A stretch of 64,000 nucleotides of DNA from Chondrus crispus (lineage: Eukaryota > Rhodophyta > Florideophyceae > Gigartinales > Gigartinaceae): contig NW_005178701.1 in NCBI RefSeq assembly GCF_000350225.1, forward strand, positions 248,001 through 312,000, in the 5' to 3' direction. The translations under genes and the position numbers were made by a program. Shown one piece after another: positions 41,558 to 51,246 of this stretch. The notes under the pieces were generated by a model that worked only from the letters and a program-made list of their open reading frames with translations, was not told where the DNA came from and ran no database searches. The first letter of the stretch is position 1; every line of letters begins with the position of its first letter.

Positions 41558-43504
41558 ATGACCGGACGGAAGCCTCTTCGCGCGGACGAGCACGCCTCGT
41601 GGCTCTTCACCGACCTGACCGTATATAAGTCGGGTATATCGTCCGATTCGGATAGCGCGGCTTCTGTCTCCTCCCACGCGAACCCCCCAGAACCACCAAC
41701 TCCAACACAGCACTCCCCCACACTTCACCAACAATCCTCCAATCCTTCCCCAGACGACGACATTCCTTTATCCCAACTCTTCCCACGACCGACCATGGAC
41801 CACAGCAACACCCCCGTTGACGCGCTTCCGATCGGTGCGCCGTCGAGCCCCGGGAGGGCTCCGGCGTTACCCGGGTCGACTCCCGCGTTTCAGCCGCAGC
41901 GCGCTCGCCGCGGCGGGACAGAGTCGACCACCAATTTGGCCGAGCCCGCGACGCGCTCACGAGCTGATGCGTCCGATCCGGTCGCTGCGCCACCGATAGA
42001 AGAACGACCGACCTGGCCCTCGCCGCTGCCCTCCGAGGGCGTGGCTCCAAGGACGGTGGAGGCGGGTCCGGCGTACCCCGCGGTACTGCCCCCGCCTCCC
42101 ATGTCGCCGCTGCCTGCCGCGGGCACGGCGTCGCCAAGAGCCGATTTCGGTACTGTGCGCGAGACGCTGGCACCGCCGGCTGTCCTGCTCTCGCCGCGAG
42201 CCGAGCGGGGGTCGGCGCTATCGCTCGGGCGGGCCTTCACGACCCCCAGCGCGCCGAATTGGCTGAGAAGTGGCGTCAAGTCCGTCCGGTCGCTGCTGCC
42301 CGGGTCCTCGATGGACCACCGGCGGCGGCGAGCCCGGCGACGCGCTTCCGGTCGCAAGCCTCCGATGACGGTCGACGAATACGTGCAGCGCCGCCTCTTG
42401 GACTCGGCGTGATTCCAGGCAGTCCCTGCGAATCATGCCATCGTGACTCCGTCCGGGCGGGGTAGCGTGGCGCAGCAGAATCGAGCGGGCGCTTGGCAGG
42501 CCCGATGGCGACACGTGCCGTGCCGTACACCCGCCGCGAGTGGCAGCGACTTGCTCTACGTCCGGTGCGGTGGCGAGGAGCGGTACCACGTCACGCTCCT
42601 CAACCTATTCGGTCGGTACAGGCGCTACGATGGCGTCGTGCCGGACATCCGCTTGGTGGCCTTCCCGCGCCCTTTCGACAACTGGTACAGCATCGCGGAC
42701 CGCGGCCGGTGGGGCGAGGACGCTGCGCGGGAGAGTCGGCTGCGCTGGCGCCGTGCAGATGACTTCTTCCACATGTGGCACAACACCGAGTTTTTCTCAG
42801 TGCCCAGCGCAGCGCGGCGAGGCCTGTATCCTTCGCTCCCTCCAGACTGGCCGGACCTCGAGGCACCGGAGCACCTTTGCGTGCCGACGCCGAGTGCGAT
42901 GGCCTACGTCGCGGCGCATTGGTTGCCGCGCGGTCGAGCGGAGTCAGCCGAAACGGAACGTACGCGCACGCTTGTGCGAGCGATCGTCTTGTCCGAATGG
43001 GCGGTGCTCGCGTTGTTGTGCTTCCTTCGGGCTGCCCGCGAGGGGTTGCCGTTCTTCACGAGGTGCCCCGACCCCCGGTTGGCTGCGAGGCGAGACGAGC
43101 CGCTCGGTGAGCGCGGCGTGCTCTTCCGCCTCTCGGTGGGGCTGATTGCCCTCATCCGTTCGGTCGGCGTCAAGGAAATCCTCGACGGTACCGCGTACGA
43201 CGCGGCGCGCGCGGAACAGCTACTGACCTTCACGGCAAGTCTGGACTGGACCGGCCGGCCGGGCTTCGTATGGTTCAGCTGGGCCCGCGGCTGCGCGTTA
43301 GACATGCCGCCTTGGGTCAGCGACGAAGCGGGCGCGGTCGGCGACGACGCGGCATACGGAACCGTTGAAGCGGAAGGCGTTTACGAGGCACCGGCCGATG
43401 ACGGTGGTGGGTCCTCGCTCGCGATCGCTGCCGATACGGTGGCGCCTGTCGCTACGCCCGCGCTACCCGCTCCCGAAGGGTCCACTCGTGTGGGCTCCAT
43501 CTAG
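41558..43504 (+). CDS. Antisense ORF within Gypsy, one in-frame TGA
   Basis: A single plus-strand frame runs from the ATG at 41558 to 43504, interrupted only by TGA at 42410-42412. Before the TGA (284 codons) the product is Pro/Ser/Ala-rich and ends with a basic patch (DHRRRRARRRASGRKPP). After it, about 360 codons look like a folded domain rich in Trp, Phe and Leu (RRADDFFHMWHNTEFFSV, AIVLSEWAVLALLCFLRAA, GRPGFVWFSWARGCAL) and a Pro/Ala tail. A TATATAAG lies at 41622-41629, and an alternative start with ACCATGG context is at 41795. The ORF is opposite to gag-pol and lies between pol and the LTR. No family was recognised. The TGA could be readthrough, a small intron or a mutation. Confidence 0.55.
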
Positions 43505-43598
43505 AGCGACTCGCCAAAGGGGGTCGCTCAGGAGCGGCGCGACTTAAGGCGTCCGGTCGGTAAGGCGGGATTTTCGGACCCACCCCCAGTCACTCAGC

Positions 43599-43605
43599 AT
43601 ATAAG
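43599..43605 (+). promoter_or_regulatory. TATA-like box before the second Gypsy antisense ORF
   Basis: ATATAAG lies 41-47 nt upstream of the ATG at 43646 in otherwise GC-rich sequence. It suggests the antisense ORF has its own promoter rather than being read from the LTR. Confidence 0.4.
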
Positions 43606-43645
43606 CGCGGTGACCGGGGCCGAAACCGTATCGCGACCAGCAACG

Positions 43646-44038
43646 ATGCCGAAACCTCCCACAAGTCAACCGCTCGGTCGAGTTCCCCCGGAGCGCCTCC
43701 GGGAGGAGGCCGCGCTCGCGGCACTGCAGTATGCTTGCTCCTTTGAGGGGGCGGACGCCCCCTCCTCGGTCGAGGCGGCGCTACTGCAGGCGCGCGATTG
43801 GATGCTCCGGGTTCGGCAGCTCGAGAAGACCGTCGCGGTGTTACAGGAATCCTCTGCCGCGGCGACGCGCGAGCGTGCCGAGCATCACGCAAAGTTGCGC
43901 TCCGTACAGGACGTCCTTGCGGTGGTGAGCCAACGCCTGGCGGCGCCCCCGATGTCTTCGTCGACAGTCGGGGCCTCGCGCCCCGCGCCCGACGACGTCC
44001 AACCGGCGCCCTCGGCGAAGCGCTCGCGCCACTTCTAG
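43646..44038 (+). CDS. Antisense coiled-coil ORF within Gypsy
   Basis: A 130-residue product starts at 43646 (MPKPPTSQPLG). Heptad-like helices run from about residue 15 to 100 (LEKTVAVLQESSAAATRE and KLRSVQDVLAVVSQRL) and indicate a coiled coil. The C-terminus ends PSAKRSRHF, a short basic stretch that could be a nuclear signal. It follows the long antisense ORF on the same strand and converges on pol, whose end is 360 bp away. No family was recognised. The arrangement suggests a second accessory protein of the retrotransposon. Confidence 0.5.
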   Translation: MPKPPTSQPLGRVPPERLREEAALAALQYACSFEGADAPSSVEAALLQARDWMLRVRQLEKTVAVLQESSAAATRERAEHHAKLRSVQDVLAVVSQRLAAPPMSSSTVGASRPAPDDVQPAPSAKRSRHF

Positions 44039-44396
44039 ACACCGGCTTGCCGAGCGTCTCCTCCCTTACGTAGTACAGTAGGGGCATTGCCCGGATTAAA
44101 CGAAACCGATTATCGGTGCTCTTCTTCCTCGCCAACTTGCGCAATTAAATCGTACTTCGGGCTACGCTTCCCCCCCTCCTAAGGTAAATAAAAATCGTAG
44201 CCGGGTTCCGCGAACGGTATTGCACGCGCGCGGGCGAGACGGAGCCGATGGCACCGACACTGGAAAACCGCAAATCGGACGGCTTTGGGCCGGAAACCAT
44301 CGATGGACGTCGCCCCCTTGTCGGTTTGATCCTGTAGCGGTGCGCGTGCGAACACGAGCGTCCGAGCGGTTCGGTGTGAAGCCGCGAAGCGTCGCG

Positions 44397-47300
44397 TTAT
44401 GCCTGCGTAGGTTCTCCGCGTTGGCGCGTGCGCCAATACCGATCGATAAACGGTTGCGGGAGCCCATCGGCGGGCTCGTAGGTGTCGTCCGAAGCGGTAT
44501 ATCCATACCAGCGGACCTTGTACTGTATCCCGCCCCGCGCGGTACGGTGTCCGACGATGCGGTCAACGACGTACTCCGCGCTCGGGGCGGCTGCGGGGAC
44601 TTCCGATTCGGTCGACGCTGCGGGGGTGACGATATCCCCCGGCCCGCGTGGCATCCTCGTCACGCGGTCGATGCTCACGCGATTCTCCACGCCGTCCTGT
44701 TCGATCAGGACCGTGGTGTCCGTAGCGGAGCGCACGCGAAATGGACCCTCTGTCTTGGGTAGAAGCTTGACAGAGAGGTCGTCCGTATCGGTCGGACTTC
44801 GCGCATGCGCGTGGCGCTCGACGCTTGTCAACGGACGTGGCGGGCGGTCCACGTACACGAAGTCGCCCGCCTTGACGACCGGCCGAAAGCGGACCTTCTT
44901 GTCGAAATTGTCCTTGTACCGCTTTTGCGAAGCGGTAAGTTTCGTCCGTGCGCGGTCGAGAGCGTCGCGGAGCTTGCGCAGCGTGTCCCTCTTGTACTGT
45001 ACCGGGGTACGCGGGTTCTCTAGATGGGTCCCCGCGCCCTGCGGTACAGTTCCGGGAAGGATCAATCCGGACGGTGGCCGCGTCAACACCAGGTCGAACG
45101 GAGTGGTCTCCGTCGACCGGTGGACCTGCGTATTGTACGCAAAGGTCAGCGGCTGCACGTAGTCGTCCCAATCGCGCTGGTGCTCCTCCACGTAATGTCG
45201 GAGACGTTGCACCAGCGTGCGATTGAACCGTTCGGTCTGCCCATTCGTCTGGGGGTGGTAGGCCGTCGTGAGATAATGCCTCACCCCCAGGAGTGCGCAT
45301 ACCGCATCGAAGAATTTAGCAGCGAACTGCGGACCGTTATCGGTGAGCACGTAGCGCGGCGCTCCGTAGACGTAGACCCAGTTGTCTAGGAACGCATTAG
45401 CGACGACCGAAGCGGTGGTGGTCCGTAGCGGTATGCTGCGCGTAAGCTTGGAAAACCGATCCGTAATAACCAGCACGTGTTGGTTCCCGTGCGCGGTCTT
45501 GGGCAGCGGGCCCAGGAGGTCCATCGCGACAAACTCCATGGGGCCCGCCGCGGGGAACAGCTTGAGATCCTTCTGGTTCTTGACAGGCGTCCCGCGGGTA
45601 GCAGCGCACGACGCGCACTTCCGTACGGTCGCAAACGCATCGTTGGCCATGTGTGGCCAGTAGTACTCCCTTGGCAGGGTGTAGTACATGCGCGTTCCCC
45701 CCGGATGACCGGCTAACCTCGGATGGTGTGCAAGGTACAGTACCCGGGGGCGTAACCGATTCGGTACCACGCGTTGTAGGGTCCCATCTAGCGGGGACTT
45801 CCTTACAAGGAAACCGTAGCGGTCGACGTCAAACTTAGAATTAGGCTCTCCGACCGTGTCGGCAGCGACGCGACAGATCGCGTCGTCCGCCTGCTCGCGT
45901 AGGAAATCCTCAACCGAGATGGACGCCACGTCGCGTTCCTCGGGAGTTACCGCGAGCGCGTGAAATCCGTCCGGACGGTCTTGTGTCGGGTCCCAGTGCA
46001 CCTTGTCCAGGAGGGGCTCGCTGTCTTCCTGCGACTGGACAACGAGGCACGGGACCTCGTCATCGACCGGAGCGGTGTCTCCGCCATCGGTGCGTAGGCG
46101 CGAGACGCCGTCCGCGAGTTGGTGCTTGACGCCCGGGCGGTACTTTACGCCGTAGTCGTACTCCGCCAAGCGTAGGCGCCAGCGTGCGAGCCGGCCGGAA
46201 CTGTCCGCCAGATTGAGGACCCAGCGCAGGGCCTCATGATCTGTGCGGAGATTAAACGTGCTTCCGTACAGGTACGGCCGTAGCGTGAGAATGCTCCACA
46301 CTACGGCCAAGCATTCCTTCTCTGTGGTCGTATAGTTGCGTTCCGCGTCTGTTAGCGCGCGGCTCCAGTATCCGATCGGTAGGCGACACCCGTCGGTCTG
46401 CTCCTGTAAAAGGGCGCAGCCCACTTGGTGTCCGCACGCGTCGGTGTCCAGCGTGTACTTCTGACCGTAACGGGGCAACGCGAGGATTGGCGGTGACACG
46501 AGGCGCTTCTTCAGCGCCTCAAATGTTTCGTATTCCGAATCGGATAGGACCCCGAACTCGAAGGGCTGATTCTTGCCGGTCTTCCGATTAAGCGGTGCGG
46601 CGATCTTCGCGAAGCCCTTGACGAATCTCCTGTAGACATTACACATACCGAGAAAGGACCGTAGCTCCGTTTGGTTAGTTGGCGCGCGCGCCCGCTCGAT
46701 CGCGACAACGTTGCGACGCTCAACCTCCAGCCGTCCCGGTCGGATAACATGACCCAGGTAGGTAACCGACGTATCGAAAAACGCGCACTTCGATAGTTTT
46801 AGCGATACGCCGGCGTCTTGTAGCAAGCGTAGTACCTCGCGCACGTGTGCCATATGTTCCGTAACGGTTCGCGAGTAGACAATGACGTCATCAAGGTAGA
46901 CCAACGCGGTCTCCCATTTCACGCGGGACAGGATGATGTCGACCGCTCGTTGAAATGTCGCGGGCGCGTTTTTGAGACCGAACGGCATGCGTAGAAAGCG
47001 GTAGAGGCCCGAATGCGACGCGAACTTTGTTTTATCGCGGTCCTCCTCGGCGATCTCCACCTGCCAATACCCGCTATTACAGTCTAGCGTGGTAAAGACA
47101 GTGGCATCGCCGAGCGAGTCGATACATTCGTCCATGCGCGGTAGTGGGTAGGAGTCGCGAACCGTAACGGCGTTTAGCTTGCGGTAGTCCACGCAGAACC
47201 GCATGGTCCCGTCCTTTTTAGGGACGAAGACCACGGGGCTCGCCCACTCGGCCGATGTCGGTTCGATGACTCCCGCGCGCAGCATGCGGTCGATTTCCTT

Positions 47301-47744
47301 CTTCTCCTTCTCGCGCGCGATGGGTCCGGCTCGGTAGGGTGCTTGGTAGATCGGCTTCGCACCGGGCTTCAGCTCGATGCGATGCTTCGTAACATCGATC
47401 TTACCCAAGTGGCCGGACCACATGTCCTTGAACTCGGACAGCATGTCCATAATTCCCGACCGGACGGTACTGTCTTCTGCACCAATATGGACGTCTTCTT
47501 CCCACGAGCGGGTCTTCTCCGCGTCCGTATCGGTCCGCTCATCCGCGTTAGCGGGATTGCCACTGTGGGCGTCGTCCGTTTCCGGGTCTTCCCGTCGCGC
47601 GTATCCTTCCGTAGCGGTGGAGGATTGTCTTCTGCTATCGTCCGTAACTGGTTGTTCACGTCGCGCCTGTTCCTCCGTAGCGGTCGAGGAATTATTTTTG
47701 TTCCCTCCCCCTTCCTTAGCGTCGGCCTCTCCGGGGACCGGCAC
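44397..47744 (-). CDS. Gypsy pol: RT, RNase H, integrase, chromodomain
   Basis: An intact frame of up to 1115 codons. A charged linker of about 115 residues is followed by RT with IYQAPYRAGP, FCVDYRKLNAVT, FTTLDCNSGYWQ and catalytic LVYLDDVIVY (about residue 280). RNase H begins YTLDTDACGH (about 431). Integrase has the HHCC finger (HHPRLAGHPGG, CASCAATRG; 673-713), then D, D and E in FVAMDLLG (741), LTDNGPQF (802) and QTNGQTERFNR (837). The C-terminal chromodomain, YKVRWYGYTASDDTYEPAD, is near 1075-1095 and would guide insertion to marked chromatin. The stated start is a GTG at the ORF edge; the protein is probably made by frameshift from the protease frame, which lies one frame over. Confidence 0.95.
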   Translation of the reverse strand: MPVPGEADAKEGGGNKNNSSTATEEQARREQPVTDDSRRQSSTATEGYARREDPETDDAHSGNPANADERTDTDAEKTRSWEEDVHIGAEDSTVRSGIMDMLSEFKDMWSGHLGKIDVTKHRIELKPGAKPIYQAPYRAGPIAREKEKKEIDRMLRAGVIEPTSAEWASPVVFVPKKDGTMRFCVDYRKLNAVTVRDSYPLPRMDECIDSLGDATVFTTLDCNSGYWQVEIAEEDRDKTKFASHSGLYRFLRMPFGLKNAPATFQRAVDIILSRVKWETALVYLDDVIVYSRTVTEHMAHVREVLRLLQDAGVSLKLSKCAFFDTSVTYLGHVIRPGRLEVERRNVVAIERARAPTNQTELRSFLGMCNVYRRFVKGFAKIAAPLNRKTGKNQPFEFGVLSDSEYETFEALKKRLVSPPILALPRYGQKYTLDTDACGHQVGCALLQEQTDGCRLPIGYWSRALTDAERNYTTTEKECLAVVWSILTLRPYLYGSTFNLRTDHEALRWVLNLADSSGRLARWRLRLAEYDYGVKYRPGVKHQLADGVSRLRTDGGDTAPVDDEVPCLVVQSQEDSEPLLDKVHWDPTQDRPDGFHALAVTPEERDVASISVEDFLREQADDAICRVAADTVGEPNSKFDVDRYGFLVRKSPLDGTLQRVVPNRLRPRVLYLAHHPRLAGHPGGTRMYYTLPREYYWPHMANDAFATVRKCASCAATRGTPVKNQKDLKLFPAAGPMEFVAMDLLGPLPKTAHGNQHVLVITDRFSKLTRSIPLRTTTASVVANAFLDNWVYVYGAPRYVLTDNGPQFAAKFFDAVCALLGVRHYLTTAYHPQTNGQTERFNRTLVQRLRHYVEEHQRDWDDYVQPLTFAYNTQVHRSTETTPFDLVLTRPPSGLILPGTVPQGAGTHLENPRTPVQYKRDTLRKLRDALDRARTKLTASQKRYKDNFDKKVRFRPVVKAGDFVYVDRPPRPLTSVERHAHARSPTDTDDLSVKLLPKTEGPFRVRSATDTTVLIEQDGVENRVSIDRVTRMPRGPGDIVTPAASTESEVPAAAPSAEYVVDRIVGHRTARGGIQYKVRWYGYTASDDTYEPADGLPQPFIDRYWRTRQRGEPTQA

Positions 47745-47752
47745 GCCATGTG

Positions 47753-48778
47753 TCAGATGTGTGTGGGGGATGGCAACGCGAGACCAACAACGGTATGCTT
47801 GGGGACGTGGGCCGCGCGGCTTCCGAAGTTGCTAACAAGCACCGTAAACGGCTCGCCCGGGAAGGGGTCCATGACCCCCTGGGCCATCAGGCATAAATTC
47901 TTATGCGCCGTTTTGGGGTGGTTTTGCTGGAAGCAAAGCCCCCCAACCGGTGTTGCGACGCGTACCATCGCTTGGGTCATCGGGGGTATCGTGACCCCCT
48001 TGACCACGCGAATTTTCCGTGACGGTACGTTCGTCGGGAACTGCGCGCGCTTCCGGTCGGCCGAATTTTCCTCCTGCGGGAGCTGCTGCGACGGTCCCCT
48101 CGAGGCCATCTTGCGGTCGTGCCTCGAGGGTGTGACTCCTGTCAGCGCTACGGACGGCGCATGATGGAACAGCACCTTCCTCTGCGGTGGCAGGATCGCC
48201 TTCACGTGGCGATCCAGGAACGTGGTTCCGAGGATACAGTCCACCGCGAGGTTGGTGACGACCAAGAACGGCACGCGCGCGACGAACTCACCAATCCGGA
48301 CGTACAGTTTGAGCTCGCCGAGGGCCTTCATCGACCTATTCGAAGCGTCGATGAGCGGCGGGCTCCGCGCGGACTGGATGGCAGCGCGCCACGGTTCTGC
48401 CACACAGCGTAGGTGGATTAGATTCGGGCCGGCGCCCGAATCTAGAACCGGCGTGATGGCGCGCATCATCGCGCGTCGTTGTCCGACCGTTGCGGTGACC
48501 TTACAATTTTGCTTCTTGAAGAAGCAAATTGCCGCTTCGTCCGTTCGTCTCTGCGATGGCGCGCGTACCGAAGCGGTCGACGGGGTGCCTTGTTTATTGA
48601 GGCTTGGCACGGGGAGGATCGTCGACGCCTCTACGCGTCCTCCCCGGCTTCCCCCGTCAACCCAAGGTCCTCGGGCCCCTCGTCCGTCAGCGGTAGCGCG
48701 GGTTCTTCCGATTGGACGGCCTCGCGCGGCTCGACCACGTTGATGCCCGTGGGAGCCTGCGCACGCGAATTTCGCCAC
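47753..48778 (-). CDS. Gypsy protease region
   Basis: A 341-codon frame carries the aspartic protease active site TPVLDSGAGPNLIHL and a second hydrophobic-Gly motif VDCILGTTFLDRH, both standard for retropepsins. It begins within the last 148 nt of gag in another frame and ends 9 nt before the pol frame as listed. gag, protease and pol thus use three different frames, which would require two shifts or separate initiation. A C-terminal extension (about 150 residues) contains GVTIPPMTQAMVRVATPVGG, found also in the second Gypsy. Confidence 0.85.
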   Translation of the reverse strand: MAKFACAGSHGHQRGRAARGRPIGRTRATADGRGARGPWVDGGSRGGRVEASTILPVPSLNKQGTPSTASVRAPSQRRTDEAAICFFKKQNCKVTATVGQRRAMMRAITPVLDSGAGPNLIHLRCVAEPWRAAIQSARSPPLIDASNRSMKALGELKLYVRIGEFVARVPFLVVTNLAVDCILGTTFLDRHVKAILPPQRKVLFHHAPSVALTGVTPSRHDRKMASRGPSQQLPQEENSADRKRAQFPTNVPSRKIRVVKGVTIPPMTQAMVRVATPVGGLCFQQNHPKTAHKNLCLMAQGVMDPFPGEPFTVLVSNFGSRAAHVPKHTVVGLALPSPTHI

Positions 48779-51117
48779 GCGGTCGGCGGTTGGCGCTCGA
48801 ACGGCGAACTCGGGCGGAGACCTTGGCGGATCCGAAGCTTTTGATAATTGGCCTTGCGGGCCTGCAAAAGCTTCGAACGCAGCGTGCTATCCGCCACCAC
48901 AGGACATTGCTCCTGTCGGTGGGTCAGGTCCAGACAGAACCGACACGGCGGGGGTCCAGGTAATCCTTGGTTGAAGAACCGGACCCGCTGGTTCTGTACT
49001 GGCCTTCCGTACGGATATGCGCGCGCGTTACCGTGTTGGGCGGGCGCCATCGGCGCGCCCGCCGGGGACGAGGCAGGTGACGGATGGTAGCTAGTCGGCG
49101 GCGAGCTAAGCGAGCTTGGCGTCGCCGACTGGTCCGTCACCGCCAGTATCTCCTCCGTTTCGGTTCCGCGTGCTGTCGGGAGTTCAGACAGGGACTCGAC
49201 CGACAGCACGGGCCTTGTCTGCGCGTTGCGCGTGAATCTTCTCACCGAATCGGACGGTGCTTGAGGCGACGCGAAGGAGGTCGCCTGTCTTCGAGCCGAG
49301 CGGTGCGTCTCGCCTATCGCTTGCGCGTAGCGTGCCACCGCTTGGTAGTCCACGCCCGGATGCGTCGCGAGATAATTCCGCACCTGCGCGCACGTCGCTG
49401 GCAGAAGTCCCTCAACAAAGAGGGACTTCAGGCGCCTGTCCGGAAATAAGGTTCGGCAACGCAACGCCTTGTCCCACAACTGGTTACTGTACACCTCCTC
49501 CGTCATATTAGAGCTCTGACGGAAGGAGGTGACATCACCGACCGCTTCGGAAATAACTTCGTCAGTCGCGTACGTGCGCAATAAAAAGTTAACAACTTCC
49601 GCGTAGGTTTCGAGCATATCGCGCTGCTCCGCATCGACCGCCATGGTGTTCCCGTGTAGCCTGGACTGGAGCAAGGCGTGAGCCTGCCCAGTCAAATAGA
49701 ACTGGAAACACCATACGGCCGCGCCCTCGCTGACCCCATTGTGGTCGCAGGCCATCTTGAAGCGCGCGAGAAATCCTAGCACCGCGATTGGATCTTGACC
49801 ACCGAATGTGTGGGTTTTCAGCTGGACGTCCAACTTCTTCCGATATCGGTTAACTCGCCGCGCGGTACTCGCGTCGTAGCGCGCGCTGCGATTTTCCAGC
49901 CTATACGTGCGGTAGTCGACGGCCTTGGTGAACAGGTCGTTCAGCGGCCTGATCACCGGCAACCGTTTCGGATCCCGCCTCGGGGCAGACCGGCGGTCTC
50001 TGCCCCTGCGATGGCGGTCTCGTTCTCCGCCAGGGCTACTGTAGCCCTCCGGATCGGAGTCTTCTCGCCGGAACCGACGTCGGTCGCGCGCATTGCGGCC
50101 TCTGCGGTCGCCTCTGCGCGATCCGTCCGACTCGGTGTCCTCGTCATCGGAGGGGTATCCACCTCCTCCGGCATCGCGGTATCGCGTATAGCGTCCTTCG
50201 CGGTTACCATCGGAGGGGTAACCGACCCCTCCGGCATCGCAGTATCGCGCGTAGCGTCCGTCGCGGTTCTTGCGCGTCGCCCTGTGGCGACGTCTTGTGT
50301 CTTCTTCCTCGGAGGGGTTTTCTGTACCCTCCGAGGTGTAGCCTTGAGCGCCGGGTGCGCTTCTTCTGCTCGACCGATACGGCTGTCGCTTTTCTGTCGC
50401 GAAGCGCCCCAGGCGGTTTTCTGTCCCGCGGGGGCCAGCCGTATCGGCGAGTACGGGAGGGCCATTTTCTGTGGGCCCTTCTGTAGCACCATAAATTGGT
50501 GGGAGGTAAATGGTCTTACCCTCCGGGTGAGGGGCCATTGTACCGATCCCGGGTGCGGCGCCGATCGGTTCAGCGTGCGTTAGCGTAGGATCCGGAGCGG
50601 TTGAGTCGCGCTGCTCGCGTGCGTCGACTCCTGCTCCGGCGAAGGTCGTGGCCAGACGATTGGCCACGGCGGAGCTGATCGCTCCCTTTAGAGCCGTACC
50701 GGACGGGGATTCTTCATCCACAGTGGTGAGCGCGGTCACCACCTCGCATTGGACTTGAGCGGGTAGAAGTTCGTCCAAAAGCGGTGGTATCGCGCTGCGT
50801 ACGTGCGCGTCCACGAGCGCTGGCACCGTTCGGTCGAGGCATACGCGCGCTACCTGGGGGAGTTCCGTAGCGAGGAACTCCTCGACCCAGGCCTGGATGC
50901 GCGGCTGAATCGCGTCGACCATCCATTGGACGCGATTCTCAGTGCCTGCCGACTCGGCCGGCGTAACATCCGATGCGGACGCTCGCGTGCGGCCCGGTCG
51001 CGGTGGCGGTCGCAGCAGGGCTTCCGGGTTCTCCACCCGGGGGCGCGGTGCGCCACTGCCACTGCGGGTGCTCAGACGCCCGGAGGCGGAGTCTTCCCCT
51101 TGATCCGGTCGGTTCAT
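48631..51117 (-). CDS. Gypsy gag with CCHC knuckle
   Basis: The ORF of 828 residues starts at 51117 (MNRPDQGED), chosen by match with the gag of the second Gypsy. After a Ser/Arg-rich start, a helical segment and a long Arg/Asp/Gly-rich disordered region with tandem GRYARYCDAGGVGYPSD-like repeats, the conserved capsid core begins LNDLFTKAVDYRTYRL (about residue 390) and includes AVWCFQFYLTGQAHALLQS and SSNMTEEVYSNQLWDKALR. Near the C-terminus CRFCLDLTHRQEQC is a CX2CX4HX4C zinc knuckle. The ORF is intact and unusually long for a Gypsy gag because of the disordered middle. Confidence 0.9.
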   Translation of the reverse strand: MNRPDQGEDSASGRLSTRSGSGAPRPRVENPEALLRPPPRPGRTRASASDVTPAESAGTENRVQWMVDAIQPRIQAWVEEFLATELPQVARVCLDRTVPALVDAHVRSAIPPLLDELLPAQVQCEVVTALTTVDEESPSGTALKGAISSAVANRLATTFAGAGVDAREQRDSTAPDPTLTHAEPIGAAPGIGTMAPHPEGKTIYLPPIYGATEGPTENGPPVLADTAGPRGTENRLGRFATEKRQPYRSSRRSAPGAQGYTSEGTENPSEEEDTRRRHRATRKNRDGRYARYCDAGGVGYPSDGNREGRYTRYRDAGGGGYPSDDEDTESDGSRRGDRRGRNARDRRRFRREDSDPEGYSSPGGERDRHRRGRDRRSAPRRDPKRLPVIRPLNDLFTKAVDYRTYRLENRSARYDASTARRVNRYRKKLDVQLKTHTFGGQDPIAVLGFLARFKMACDHNGVSEGAAVWCFQFYLTGQAHALLQSRLHGNTMAVDAEQRDMLETYAEVVNFLLRTYATDEVISEAVGDVTSFRQSSNMTEEVYSNQLWDKALRCRTLFPDRRLKSLFVEGLLPATCAQVRNYLATHPGVDYQAVARYAQAIGETHRSARRQATSFASPQAPSDSVRRFTRNAQTRPVLSVESLSELPTARGTETEEILAVTDQSATPSSLSSPPTSYHPSPASSPAGAPMAPAQHGNARAYPYGRPVQNQRVRFFNQGLPGPPPCRFCLDLTHRQEQCPVVADSTLRSKLLQARKANYQKLRIRQGLRPSSPFERQPPTAWRNSRAQAPTGINVVEPREAVQSEEPALPLTDEGPEDLGLTGEAGEDA

Positions 51118-51224
51118 CGTCGAATACGCTTCGCGATCGACGCGGTGATTTCTCAACCTTTTCCGTCCGTACGGTTCTGCGCAGAGCGGGCGTCACGGCG
51201 CGCGGCTCTACCTCGAGAGTTGTA

Positions 51225-51246
51225 GCCCTCCACAAGAGTACCAAAG
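51225..51246 (-). other. Gypsy primer-binding region
   Basis: On the minus strand, directly after the LTR, the sequence reads CTTTGGTACTCTTGTGGAGG. TGG would pair with the CCA end of a tRNA. The same motif, TCTTGGTACTCTTGTGGAGG, follows the LTR of the second Gypsy at 56357. I cannot name the tRNA. Confidence 0.6.
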
